Shown in pieces: positions 56,257-64,000 of a stretch of DNA of 64,000 nt. Below the pieces are notes generated by a model that saw only the letters and a list, made by a program, of their open reading frames with translations, did no database searches and was not told the DNA's origin. The DNA lies in the NCBI RefSeq assembly GCF_019578655.1, contig NC_063258.1, positions 7,423,283 through 7,487,282 of the forward strand, written 5' to 3'. How positions within the stretch are numbered: position 1 is the stretch's first letter; the number at the start of each line of letters is the position of its first letter. Origin of the DNA: Ricinus communis. Taxonomy: Eukaryota; Streptophyta; Magnoliopsida; Malpighiales; Euphorbiaceae. A program made the position numbers and the translations under genes.

Positions 56257-56770
56257 TTAATCTTCATTTTCAATCTTCTTTTGCAAATCAGAGATTTTTC
56301 TTTGCACAAAATCATTTTGCATTTGACTTTGGATCCTTTTCAAACCCATATCTTGTTTCAAGTGGAAAAGCTGGGTTTGTTTTCCTTTAATCAAAGCATT
56401 TATCTCAAAATTATAAATTGAGTGGGCTTTTATAAGATTGAGATTTCTCTTTGTGGGTTTTTCTATAAAAGGAAAAACAATCTTTGAACCTTTAGCTTTA
56501 AAAATACTACCAGCAGTAGTTACTTTGAAAGGAGTAATTAAATTGATGAAAGGAGTTCCCAAGATAACTGTTTGCTGTAAATCCTTTGTAAGAATAAAAA
56601 CATTTTTTAAAGCAATATTATTATTTAGAATTGCAGCTTCAGTTTTACCCGCAATCCTAATCTTTGAACTATTGGTCAAGTAAGACTTTCTTTTATTTCT
56701 TGATGATACCTTTTAGGAACCGAAATTTCATAATTGATGTCTGAGTTGAGTGCGCTCACGTATCAAATAG
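56257..56770 (-). pseudogene. Virus aspartic protease, active site interrupted
   Basis: The Asp and Thr of the Asp-Thr-Gly active site are coded at 56,764-56,759, and the Gly codon is replaced by TGA (56,758-56,756). A frame change follows, after which a 140-codon frame (56,679-56,257) continues through the rest of the protease and the segment before RT. An inverted second copy of this frame is at 52.83-53.20 kb. Confidence 0.75.
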
Positions 56771-57240
56771 AGCGATAGTTTCTATTTGGAAATCACCAGG
56801 GAAAATGAGTTTTATTTGGATCAAATATTTTCTTGAAGTAATTTCTTTTAAAACGTTAATGAAGTTTATTGAGTTTTATTTGGAACATTTTCAGAAACCT
56901 CAAGATTTTGAAAATCATTTTCTTCTTCAGAATCAGAATCACTATTCTGTTTGAGAATCAAGCTTTGGAGTAAAATAGAATTATTTTGTTATTTTTCTTT
57001 CAAATCTTTGAGCTCTGTTTTGACTGCCTTGATTTCTTTCTGAAGTTCTTGAACGGTAAGAAAAGGGTTTTTTAGCTTTCTCCCTTTATCCAAGATCATA
57101 GTAAGATCATAAGTGTTCTTACTAGAAGAGGGGACAAGGGTTTCAGTTTTTAAGATTTCTTTCAAAACTTGTTTTTGGATTTGGGGGTCATTAATATGCT
57201 TGATGGCTTCAAAAAGAGCTTCTTGTTGCCTAGTCAGCAT
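56771..57240 (-). pseudogene. Virus polyprotein segment between coat protein and protease
   Basis: The frame 57,240-56,989 gives a Lys/Glu-rich, probably helical segment (KHINDPQIQKQVLKEILKTE and VQELQKEIKAVKTELKDLKE), with heptad-like leucines that could form a coiled coil. The rest, to 56,771, is open only in pieces. Function unknown. Confidence 0.55.
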
Positions 57241-58600
57241 ATTAATATTTTTTAAATATCTTCAGAATCTGATTCAGAATAATCGGATGAGGTTTTAATT
57301 TCATCAATTTGAAACTCTTCCTCACTATTCAAAAATTCTGATTCAGAGGAATCAACAAGAAGAGGAGGTGAAATTTTGCTCAAAATTTCATCTTCTATTT
57401 GGAGCTCATGAAGTCTTTTAGAAAACTTGCAATATTTTGAAGTATGACACTTTTTGCCATACTTACAGCAAGTAATTTTGCTAAAATCTTTTTTGGAATT
57501 TTGTTTTGGAAATTTAGAAGAGGATGACTTTTTATAGAAATTCTCCTTATTTTCGGGAGTTTTTTTATTTTTGAAAAATCATTTTTTTTTTCTTAAAAGA
57601 TTTGGAAGAATCTTCTTTGCATTTTCCTTTGCAGGTAGGGGAAGGCTCTATGGGATTATATTCAAACTGGTTACAAAAACTACCTAGTTCTTGCCTAGTC
57701 TTCTTCATTTCCCATTTGAGTTGTCTTTGGAGTTTAAGGTCATGGCAAATCTTCAAACCTTCTTTTTGGGTGAGGCTAACTAATTCACCATAAGTGTAGA
57801 AATCATAAGGGATCTGGCCATTATGGGCTTCTCTTATGGTATTCCTAACTCTTTCACCTAGTATCTTAGGTAAACCAGCTAAGAATTTTTCTTTCCAGAA
57901 AGGTCGGTTTGAATCTTCCCAAGCATGACTCTGGTCAGGAAGGTATCTTTGTAAGCTTGGAAATTGCTAAGCTTTTTACAAGTTAGATTGCTAAGGAGCT
58001 CAGCATTCTTATCTTTTAGAAGAGAAGGGTCTCCTATGAAGTGGAGAGAAATCATCAAAATTAGGGTTTACACAGCATCCTCAATTGGATTTCCTAGTTC
58101 ATTTAAGATAGGGGTCCCTTCTATTGTGGTTTGGATAGCACCTAGGATCTGGAGCTATTGTGCTTGTGTGAGATGGTAATCCCACCATCCTTTAAGCTGG
58201 CAAAAAAATCCAGCTATGAGGAGTTCAGCAATGGCTCTATCAGAGGTACCACTTTGGGTTTTGTAGGCATTGGCTGCCACGGTCATCTGTTGTAAGAGAC
58301 TAAGAATGTTGTATTCTGACATTCCATCTATATTCCATTCATAGACGGAAGAGGCATTGAATCTAGATTGGGTTAGGATATTATTCCTATTTTCTATTCC
58401 TAGATCTGGAGCAGTATTCCTAGAAGTATGCCAGGTCAATCTAGAGGCTTGCCATCCCAATCTGTTGATGTTGGAGGGTTTTTCAGTGACACTTTCAAGC
58501 TCTGAATCATTGGATTCATCGCATTGGGCTTGATCTATAGTACTGATATTCCTACTGCTTTGAGGAGTATCTGGCACTAGGTTTTTGGAAGACTCAGAAG
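57241..58600 (-). pseudogene. Virus coat protein with altered zinc knuckle
   Basis: The frame 58,577-58,155 holds an acidic Ser/Asn-rich N-terminus and then the capsid motif around IAELLIAGFFCQLKGWWDY. The C-terminal basic part (57,756-57,565, KCKEDSSKSFKKKK) comes before a CCHC-type knuckle at 57,470-57,429, which reads C-x2-Y-x4-H-x4-C: the second Cys is Tyr (TGT to TAT). The central region, 57,760-58,150, has several stops and frame changes. The protein would package the virus genome. Confidence 0.7.
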
Positions 58601-59299
58601 TGGCTAATTTGCTAAGCTGTTCCTTGATTGCTCTAGATAACTCAGTTTGCTTCTGACATTGGTCTTGGCTAGGCTTTGAGATTTGGTAGGGTTTGAAGAC
58701 TGGATTTTTGAGCTTTTCTGATTGGCTTATCTCTTTTGGATGATCAGTGTTGGGGATTGGAGAGGTGAAGACTACAAGAGGTTTTTGGATCTGGCTTTCT
58801 ATCCTAACAAGCTGCTTCCCTATTGTGTTAAGATAGGTATTCGAGAAATTGTTCTACTGAACAATATTCTTGACATTTTTCTCAAGATCTTCTCCTATCA
58901 ATTTGTAAGGTGTAGCCTCTATTTCATTCTCTCTGTAAGGAATTGTTATTTTCCTAAGGGGAGGATGTCCAGACTGGATGGTTTGGTTTTCCCCGACCTT
59001 CCACTCTAGAGCCTTATTTCTTACAATAACAAGACTAATAAGCTTTTCTTTGAAAGGATAAAGAATACTATTTTCTTTGCAATAAATCTGAAACTAATTA
59101 AAAAAATTGATTTGGATCTTGTTTTGAATGCAAAATTGATAGTATCTCTCTTGAATACTGTCTTTTTCTTGTAAAAAATGCTTAAAAAACCAAAGTTTTT
59201 TAGAATGGTTTTTCTTTGAATAGAAATCTTCATGTAAAAGCTTTTTATTGATTTGAAAATCTTTTGAAATCATGTTGATTTCTACTTCTAGATTTTGTG
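58601..59299 (-). other. Virus region between movement and coat protein domains
   Basis: Minus-strand readings remain protein-like in pieces (59,233-59,021 and about 59,020-58,930), with many Lys, Phe and Ile, but have no known domain. The right part, 58,666-58,771, is the source of mosaic segment 3. Frame breaks near 59,100 and 58,750. Confidence 0.5.
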
Positions 59300-60290
59300 T
59301 TATTGTAGATGGTGATGGTGAAGAGGGGGTAGAGACGGTCTTTATGTCCTCATCTTCTTTCTTTGGTTCATTGTAGACGGGTCTGGGGATATTGCGTTGG
59401 TAATCAATATTCTGTAATATAATGTTTGAGCTTGGTATATCAGATGTTGAAAATCTGGGTTGTGTTTGAGATAGAGTCTGTTCTTTGTAAGGAGCATAAA
59501 TAACAGAAGGTATTTTTGATACCCTTCCAATATCTATGGTTGATGTTAAAGAATCATCATCAGAAAATCTAGAAGAGGTTGATTTCCTGTTGAATGTAAG
59601 CTTTACTTTTCTATTCTGGAAACTGGGTTATATTTTTGAGATTTGTATTTGGCTCTGTTTGCTTTGGTGATTCAGGTTGGGTTGCACCTTCAAGGATCCA
59701 TTCTTCTGGAAGAGTGATATCTTTCCATTAAATGGTTTTTGGAATAGTTGCATTGGATTTGGAAAGATCTGTTTATAGGAATAAGGTTTCTCCTTTTAGT
59801 GAATGGAGTTTGTGTTTTGAACCAAAAGCAGAAATCATGGCTTTGTAATGTATCTTGAAAATTAAAGCTATCGGAATAGATCCTTCAAGCATTTTGTAAT
59901 TATATGTCTTTATTTGAAGAACAATGCTCTTTAAAACATTTTTGTCATTTAATGAAATTGTAATGTTTGGAAAACAATTGAAAGAAATTGATCCTTTATT
60001 AAGGCTTGACTCAACAGTACCTAACAAAGAATCATAAAAATTTGTAAACCTAGCATCTCTAAGGACTGCTAAGGTGGAAGTATCTAAACCTTCTCTGGTA
60101 AGGGGGCTTTATTCCTACCTGGACAAGGCCTATATGGATATACTTATATTCTTTTTCTTTGTTCTTCTGGAGGGTCTTTGGATTTAAAAGATAAATTGCT
60201 TCAAAAGGCTTTGAAATTTGAATATCTCTTTCTTCAGTTTTGAAGAGAGGAAACTTTGAAAACTCATAAATTTATTTCTTTTGAACTTTG
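59300..60290 (-). pseudogene. Virus movement-protein-like domain
   Basis: The clearest frame, 60,027-59,773, has SISFNCFPNITISLNDKNVL and IPIALIFKIHYKAM. Upstream, about 60,120-60,030, the reading LDTSTLAVLRDARF joins it after a frame change. Position before coat protein and the predicted beta-rich composition fit a 30K-type movement protein, which carries virus between cells. The C-terminal part to 59,300 is broken; 59,530-59,342 is one open piece. Confidence 0.55.
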
Positions 60291-60382
60291 GGTATTTCCC
60301 AATCATCGATATGCTTTGAAAAATCTTCAATAGTGATTTCCTCACTATTTACTAAACCTTTGTACCTTGAAGACTCAGAAGC

Positions 60383-60941
60383 AGAGAAAGAAAGAAAATT
60401 AGTTGATCGTGTATTAATATCCTTCTCTGAATGATCACGGATAAATCTTCTAGAGGAAAGTAGAAATGACAAGAATCTAGGCACGCCCATATATTTCGAT
60501 TCAGCATTTGCACCATTTGGATCTCCATCCTTCCTTGTTCCTCTAGGCATGAGGACTTGATGACACAAGAATTTGCATAAGGAATTGTGGGAGTGCAATT
60601 GACAAGTTGGACCAATGGCATTAGGCCTTAGCTTGATGATCAAGCAAGATAAGACATATATCCACGCATGTAAGGTAGAACTCATGTCATTTTTTTATTA
60701 ATCCAAGTGTAATACTAGCAAAATTCGAGCACTCTGATGTTTGAAATGCATATAATAATGTAATTTAGGTCGCTGTGCTTTTAGGTAGGGCCGCGAGAAT
60801 TTACCCCTATTTTTGTTAAGCTGGCTCATAAAATTTGGGACTACGAGAGTTGTTGCCCAGTCAATTCCTCTCTCGTTCTTGATTTGACTTTAGTTTATTT
60901 ATCTTTATTTATTCATATTTAGCATTTAGTTTCTTATTCTA
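60383..60941 (+). repeat. 1-kb monomer joined to the pararetrovirus
   Basis: Begins AGAAAGAAAATTAGTTGATCG directly after virus sequence and continues to TTAGTTTCTTATTCT. A minus-strand frame (60,685-60,272) reads across the join and is an artefact of it. Confidence 0.8.
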
Positions 60942-62322
60942 CTTCTCTAAGGAATAAATCGGCAATATGTGATGCATCATCGGTTTTATGACATGCAATA
61001 AAGTGTGCCAATTTACTAAATCTATCCACCATATAAATACTATCATTGCCATGCTTAGACCTTGGGAGTCCTGATATAAAATCCATAGAAACATCAATCC
61101 AAGGTGTAATAGAAATAGGCAATGGCATATACAATCCATCAGGCTTGCTTTTAGACTTAGCACGTAAACAAACAATACAGTTGGCACAATATTTCTTAAC
61201 ATCAGCATGATCTTTTACTAATAAAAGTGCTCATGCAACATATCTAAAGTCTTAGCAACACCAAAATGCCCCATCAATCCTCCCTAATGCGATTCTTTTA
61301 AAAATAATTTATGCATAGAACAATTAGGCACACATAATCAATTATTCTTAAACAAGTAGCCATCATGCCTACAGTATTTATCAAAAGCTCCATGCTCGCA
61401 TGCATCATACACAATTCCAAAATCAGGATCATCAAGATAATTTTTTTTAAGTAATTCAAATCTAATTAATTTAGAATGAAGTGTGTTAATCAAGGCATAC
61501 CTGCTACAGAGTGTATCAGCAACCATATTATCCTTACCCTTCTTATATTAGATCACACAAGGAAAAGTCTCTATAAATGAACTCCAAGTTGCATGCCTTT
61601 TGTTCAATTTATTTTGACCCTTCAAATGCTTTAAGCTCTCATGATCTGTATGAATTACAACTCCTTGGGTAATAAATAATGTTGCCAAGTCTCCAACATC
61701 CGCACCAATGCAAACATCTTCTTATCATAGGTGGGATATTATAAGCTTGCAATACTAAGCTTTTCACTAAAATAGGCAATTGGCCTACCCTCTTGCATTA
61801 ATACAGCTCCAATCCAAGACTAGAAGCATCACATTCAATCTCAAACGTAGAATAAAAATTAGGCAAAGCAAGTAAAGGAGCATTAATTAATTTATCTTTC
61901 AAAACCTGAAATGCCCTATCTTGTGCCTCTCCCCATTTAAAACCTACATGCTTCTTAATAACCTCAGTTAAAGTGGCGGCAACGGTAGAAAAATCCCTAA
62001 CAAATCGCCTATAGAAGCTAGCTAAGCCACGAAAAGATCTCACCTCACTCAAACTCTTAAGCGTCAGCCAAAAAGCAATAGCCTCTACCTTTTATTTATC
62101 TACCTTAGTCCCATTAGCACTAACAACATATCCAAGAAAAAGTACCTTAGGAGTGCAAAAGTCACACTTGCCAAGATTAGCATAAAGCTTGTCTCTTCGT
62201 AAGACATCAAATAAAGTCCTAAGATGCTTTAAATGCTCATGCGTGGAATTGCTATAGACTATTATGTCATCAAAATACAGAACAATAAACTTGTCAATAA
62301 AAGGACGTAAAACATGGTCTTA
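60942..62322 (-). mobile_element. CRM-like chromovirus pol fragment, second subfamily
   Basis: Minus strand, from 62,322 down: RT C-terminal half with YFDD at 62,266-62,277, connection and RNase H start (62,052-61,798: SFRGLASFYRRFVRDF and CDASSLGLELY), broken RNase H end, and integrase zinc domain and core start (61,526-61,338; 61,208-60,934, with [14 protein letters not shown]). The first integrase catalytic Asp is present; the core stops at 60,942 where a monomer begins. Residue differences from the copy at 36.5-41.5 kb place it in another subfamily. Stops and frameshifts occur between all pieces. Confidence 0.8.
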
Positions 62323-62496
62323 TGTTCTTGTGTAGAATGCATGCTTAAGAAACATTCAAGTAGATTGATCATTTGCTTGTAGAGTGTTTTGAAATTGGGG
62401 TTGAACCAAATTGGTTGTTGGAGTTTTCATATTAATATAATAGGGGTCCACAATTTAAAAGGGGTTCTCAAGCTTATTCATGGAGGTTCTATATCA
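62323..62496 (+). repeat. LTR of family D, 3' end only
   Basis: The last ~170 bases of a family D LTR, ending CATGGAGGTTCTATATCA. It joins an inverted pol fragment on the left, so the rest of the LTR was lost. Confidence 0.75.
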
Positions 62497-62498
62497 TT

Positions 62499-62510
62499 TG
62501 GTATCAGAGC
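62499..62510 (+). promoter_or_regulatory. Primer binding site for tRNA-iMet, perfect
   Basis: TGGTATCAGAGC two bases after the LTR end. The unchanged site shows that family D LTRs belong to this element. Confidence 0.9.
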
Positions 62511-62840
62511 TTTGGCTATAGATTAGGTTTTATTATTTCATATTTTCATTAGTCAATTATGATTTCTTCTGTTTCTTTGTTTTTTCTTTTAATTCGGTTC
62601 ATGTTATTAGTTCTTTGTTTAAGTCAATTGTTAGAGTTCTAACATTAGAAAAAAATATCATTTTTTGGTAATTTAATTATGTCCTTTTTTGTTATTCGTT
62701 CATTAAGGTTAGTTATTCTCCATTACATCTTGTTCTTATATTTTTTATTGTGTTTTGGCTTAATCGTGTTCATTAAGTCTAGTTTTGTGTTCTACTTATC
62801 ATTTTAATTTTGATTTTTTTAAGTGTTAAACACGTGCGTT
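62511..62840 (+). other. Leader of a CRM-like element, gag deleted
   Basis: T-rich leader; gag, expected here, is absent, and protease sequence starts near 62,870. So about 1 kb or more of gag was removed by deletion. Confidence 0.6.
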
Positions 62841-64000
62841 GTGTGTGAGAGATGTATTATTAAAAAGATTGCCATGAGCAACGAATGGACAACTTGTTTC
62901 ATACAAGATTTCATGTATAAGGGAAGGCGTGTAATGTGATTATTAATAGTGGGAGTTGCATTAATGTTGTAAGTACTCTCTTGATTAGTAGATTGGGTTT
63001 GCTTACCATTCCACACCCATATGCATATAAGCTTTAATGGCTTAATGATTGTGGTGAGATTAAGGTAAACTAGCAAGCAATTATTTCCTTTTCTATTGGT
63101 AAATATCATGATGAGGTGTTGTGCAATGTAGTACTTATGCATGCTAGTGATATGTCGCTTGGGAGACCATGGCAATTTGATAGGACGACAATGCATGATA
63201 GGTACCTCAATAAGTATTCATTCACCAAGGATGAAAGAAAGACCATATTGATACCACTTTCCTTAAAGGAAGTATATAAAAACCAATGTAAGATAGAAAA
63301 GATGAGAGTGGAGGCCGAGAAGAAAGAAAAAGAGAGTAAAAAGGGTATTTTAGAGAATAAAAAGAAGATTAAGAGTAACAAAAAAGTAGTAACGAATCAG
63401 CCTAGAGAGAAAAGTGAAAAGAATGTGAGTTTAATAACTAGAGCAAGTGAGGTTAGGCAACTTTGTATTCTAATCAGCCTATATTTGTACTTTTGTACAA
63501 AGGGGCTTATTTTAGCATTAATGACCTTAATCCATCTTTGCCTAGTGTATTTGTTGATTTTTTATAGGAATTTGAAAGTTATGTTTCCTGAGGAGATGCC
63601 AAGTGGTTTACTACTAATTAGAGGCATAGAACATCATATAGACTTCATTCCAAGGGCTGCCATACCTAATAGACCAGCATATAGGACTAATCCACGTGAG
63701 ACTAAGGACATCCGAAGACAAGTGTAGGAATTGCTAGATAAGGGATATGTAAGAGAAAGTTTGAGTCCTTGTTCCATACCTATTATTCTTGTGCCAAAAA
63801 AGACGGATCATTGAGGATGTATGTGGATTGTAGAGCCATCAACAAGATCATCTGTAAAGTATCGTCATCCTATTCCTAGATTAGATGATATGCTTGATGA
63901 ATTGTATGGTTCTTATTTGTTTACTAAGATTGACTTGAAATCTGGTTATTATCAAATTCGCATGAATGTTGGGGATCAATGGAAAACAATATTTAAGAAT
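62841..64000 (+). pseudogene. Protease and start of RT of a CRM-like element, running off the window
   Basis: Protease reads in two frames from about 62,880, with INSGSC where Asp-Ser/Gly-Gly is expected (Asp to Asn), and then LGRPWQFDR in the frame 63,116-63,727. A Lys/Glu-rich linker and the RT approach (FPEEMPSGL, IPNRPAYRTNP) follow, with a stop at 63,727. One A is missing near 63,797 and one extra base is present near 63,850; the two shifts compensate. RT motifs up to [11 protein letters not shown] are readable at the window end. Same family as the copy at 36.5 kb. Confidence 0.8.

Larger units (their letters stand above)
52691..60382 (-). mobile_element. Endogenous pararetrovirus (caulimovirid-type), rearranged and defective
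   Basis: On the minus strand the domains come in the order movement-protein-like, coat protein, zinc knuckle, protease, RT, RNase H, then a separate downstream frame, over about 7.7 kb. That order in one polyprotein plus a second ORF suits petuvirus/florendovirus-like caulimovirids better than badnaviruses; the genus is inference. There is no integrase, LTR or env, consistent with a plant DNA pararetrovirus integrated by the host. The left 0.6 kb is a mosaic of duplicated and inverted virus pieces. Stops and frameshifts hit every domain, so no infectious genome is represented. Confidence 0.85.

Noticed and set aside
60272..60685. 137-codon frame as a fusion protein
   Set aside because: It reads across the join of a monomer and the pararetrovirus. 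The first part is non-coding monomer sequence.
1..64000. An intact, previously undescribed multi-gene system
   Set aside because: All coding signals belong to known retroelement or pararetrovirus domains and all are broken. I saw no cluster of intact unknown genes on either strand.

Overview
The window looks like repeat-rich, AT-rich heterochromatin of a flowering plant, most probably a eudicot. I found no intact host gene, structural RNA gene, operon or bacterial feature. Nearly everything is a decayed retroelement, an endogenous plant pararetrovirus or a tandem/dispersed satellite-like repeat. Lineages were assigned by reading protein motifs by eye; no database search was possible, so lineage names are judgements, and most boundaries are good to about 10-50 bases.

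Layout. 1-3,456: 5' part of a minus-strand Athila-type Ty3/gypsy element (protease, gag, tRNA-Asp primer site, LTR). 3,457-7,655: about 4.5 head-to-tail copies of a roughly 1-kb monomer. 7,656-10,065: PBS and long LTR of a Tekay-like chromovirus. 10,605-10,960: integrase fragment of a CRM-like chromovirus. 10,961-18,864: a composite that imitates one minus-strand Athila element (3' LTR, ATHILA-type 3' ORF, Tekay-like pol in place of Athila pol, protease/gag, PBS, 5' LTR). 18,865-36,544: mostly the 1-kb monomer in both orientations, broken up by solo LTRs of three families (called here C, R and D), including a higher-order repeat at 21.5-25.3 kb and an LTR-like insertion carrying a CACGTG palindrome array at 34.2-35.4 kb. 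36,545-43,173: a fairly complete but dead CRM-like element (gag, PR, RT, RNase H, INT, 3' LTR) with one LTR inserted in gag and another nested in its 3' LTR. 43,283-50,786: monomers around a second Athila 5' end (44,594-47,855). 50,787-51,563: a Cassandra-like TRIM whose LTRs hold 5S rRNA-derived sequence. 52,691-60,382: an endogenous caulimovirid-type pararetrovirus of nearly genome length, internally rearranged and broken in every domain. 60,383-64,000: a monomer, an inverted CRM-like pol fragment, then the LTR end, PBS and PR-RT start of another CRM-like copy that runs off the window.

How the parts relate. Monomers were invaded by LTR elements, internal regions were lost to leave solo LTRs, and some monomer-plus-LTR blocks were then duplicated: the same R LTR sits at the same base with the same target duplication in two consecutive units. 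Many inactivating changes are G-to-A or C-to-T (Trp to stop, catalytic Asp to Asn, Cys to Tyr), as expected of methylated, silenced DNA. The satellite-like monomer together with CRM-lineage elements suggests a pericentromeric location, which is inference only. I did not find an intact undescribed biological system; the most original signals are structural: the monomer/LTR higher-order repeat, the CACGTG palindrome array and the mosaic pararetrovirus.
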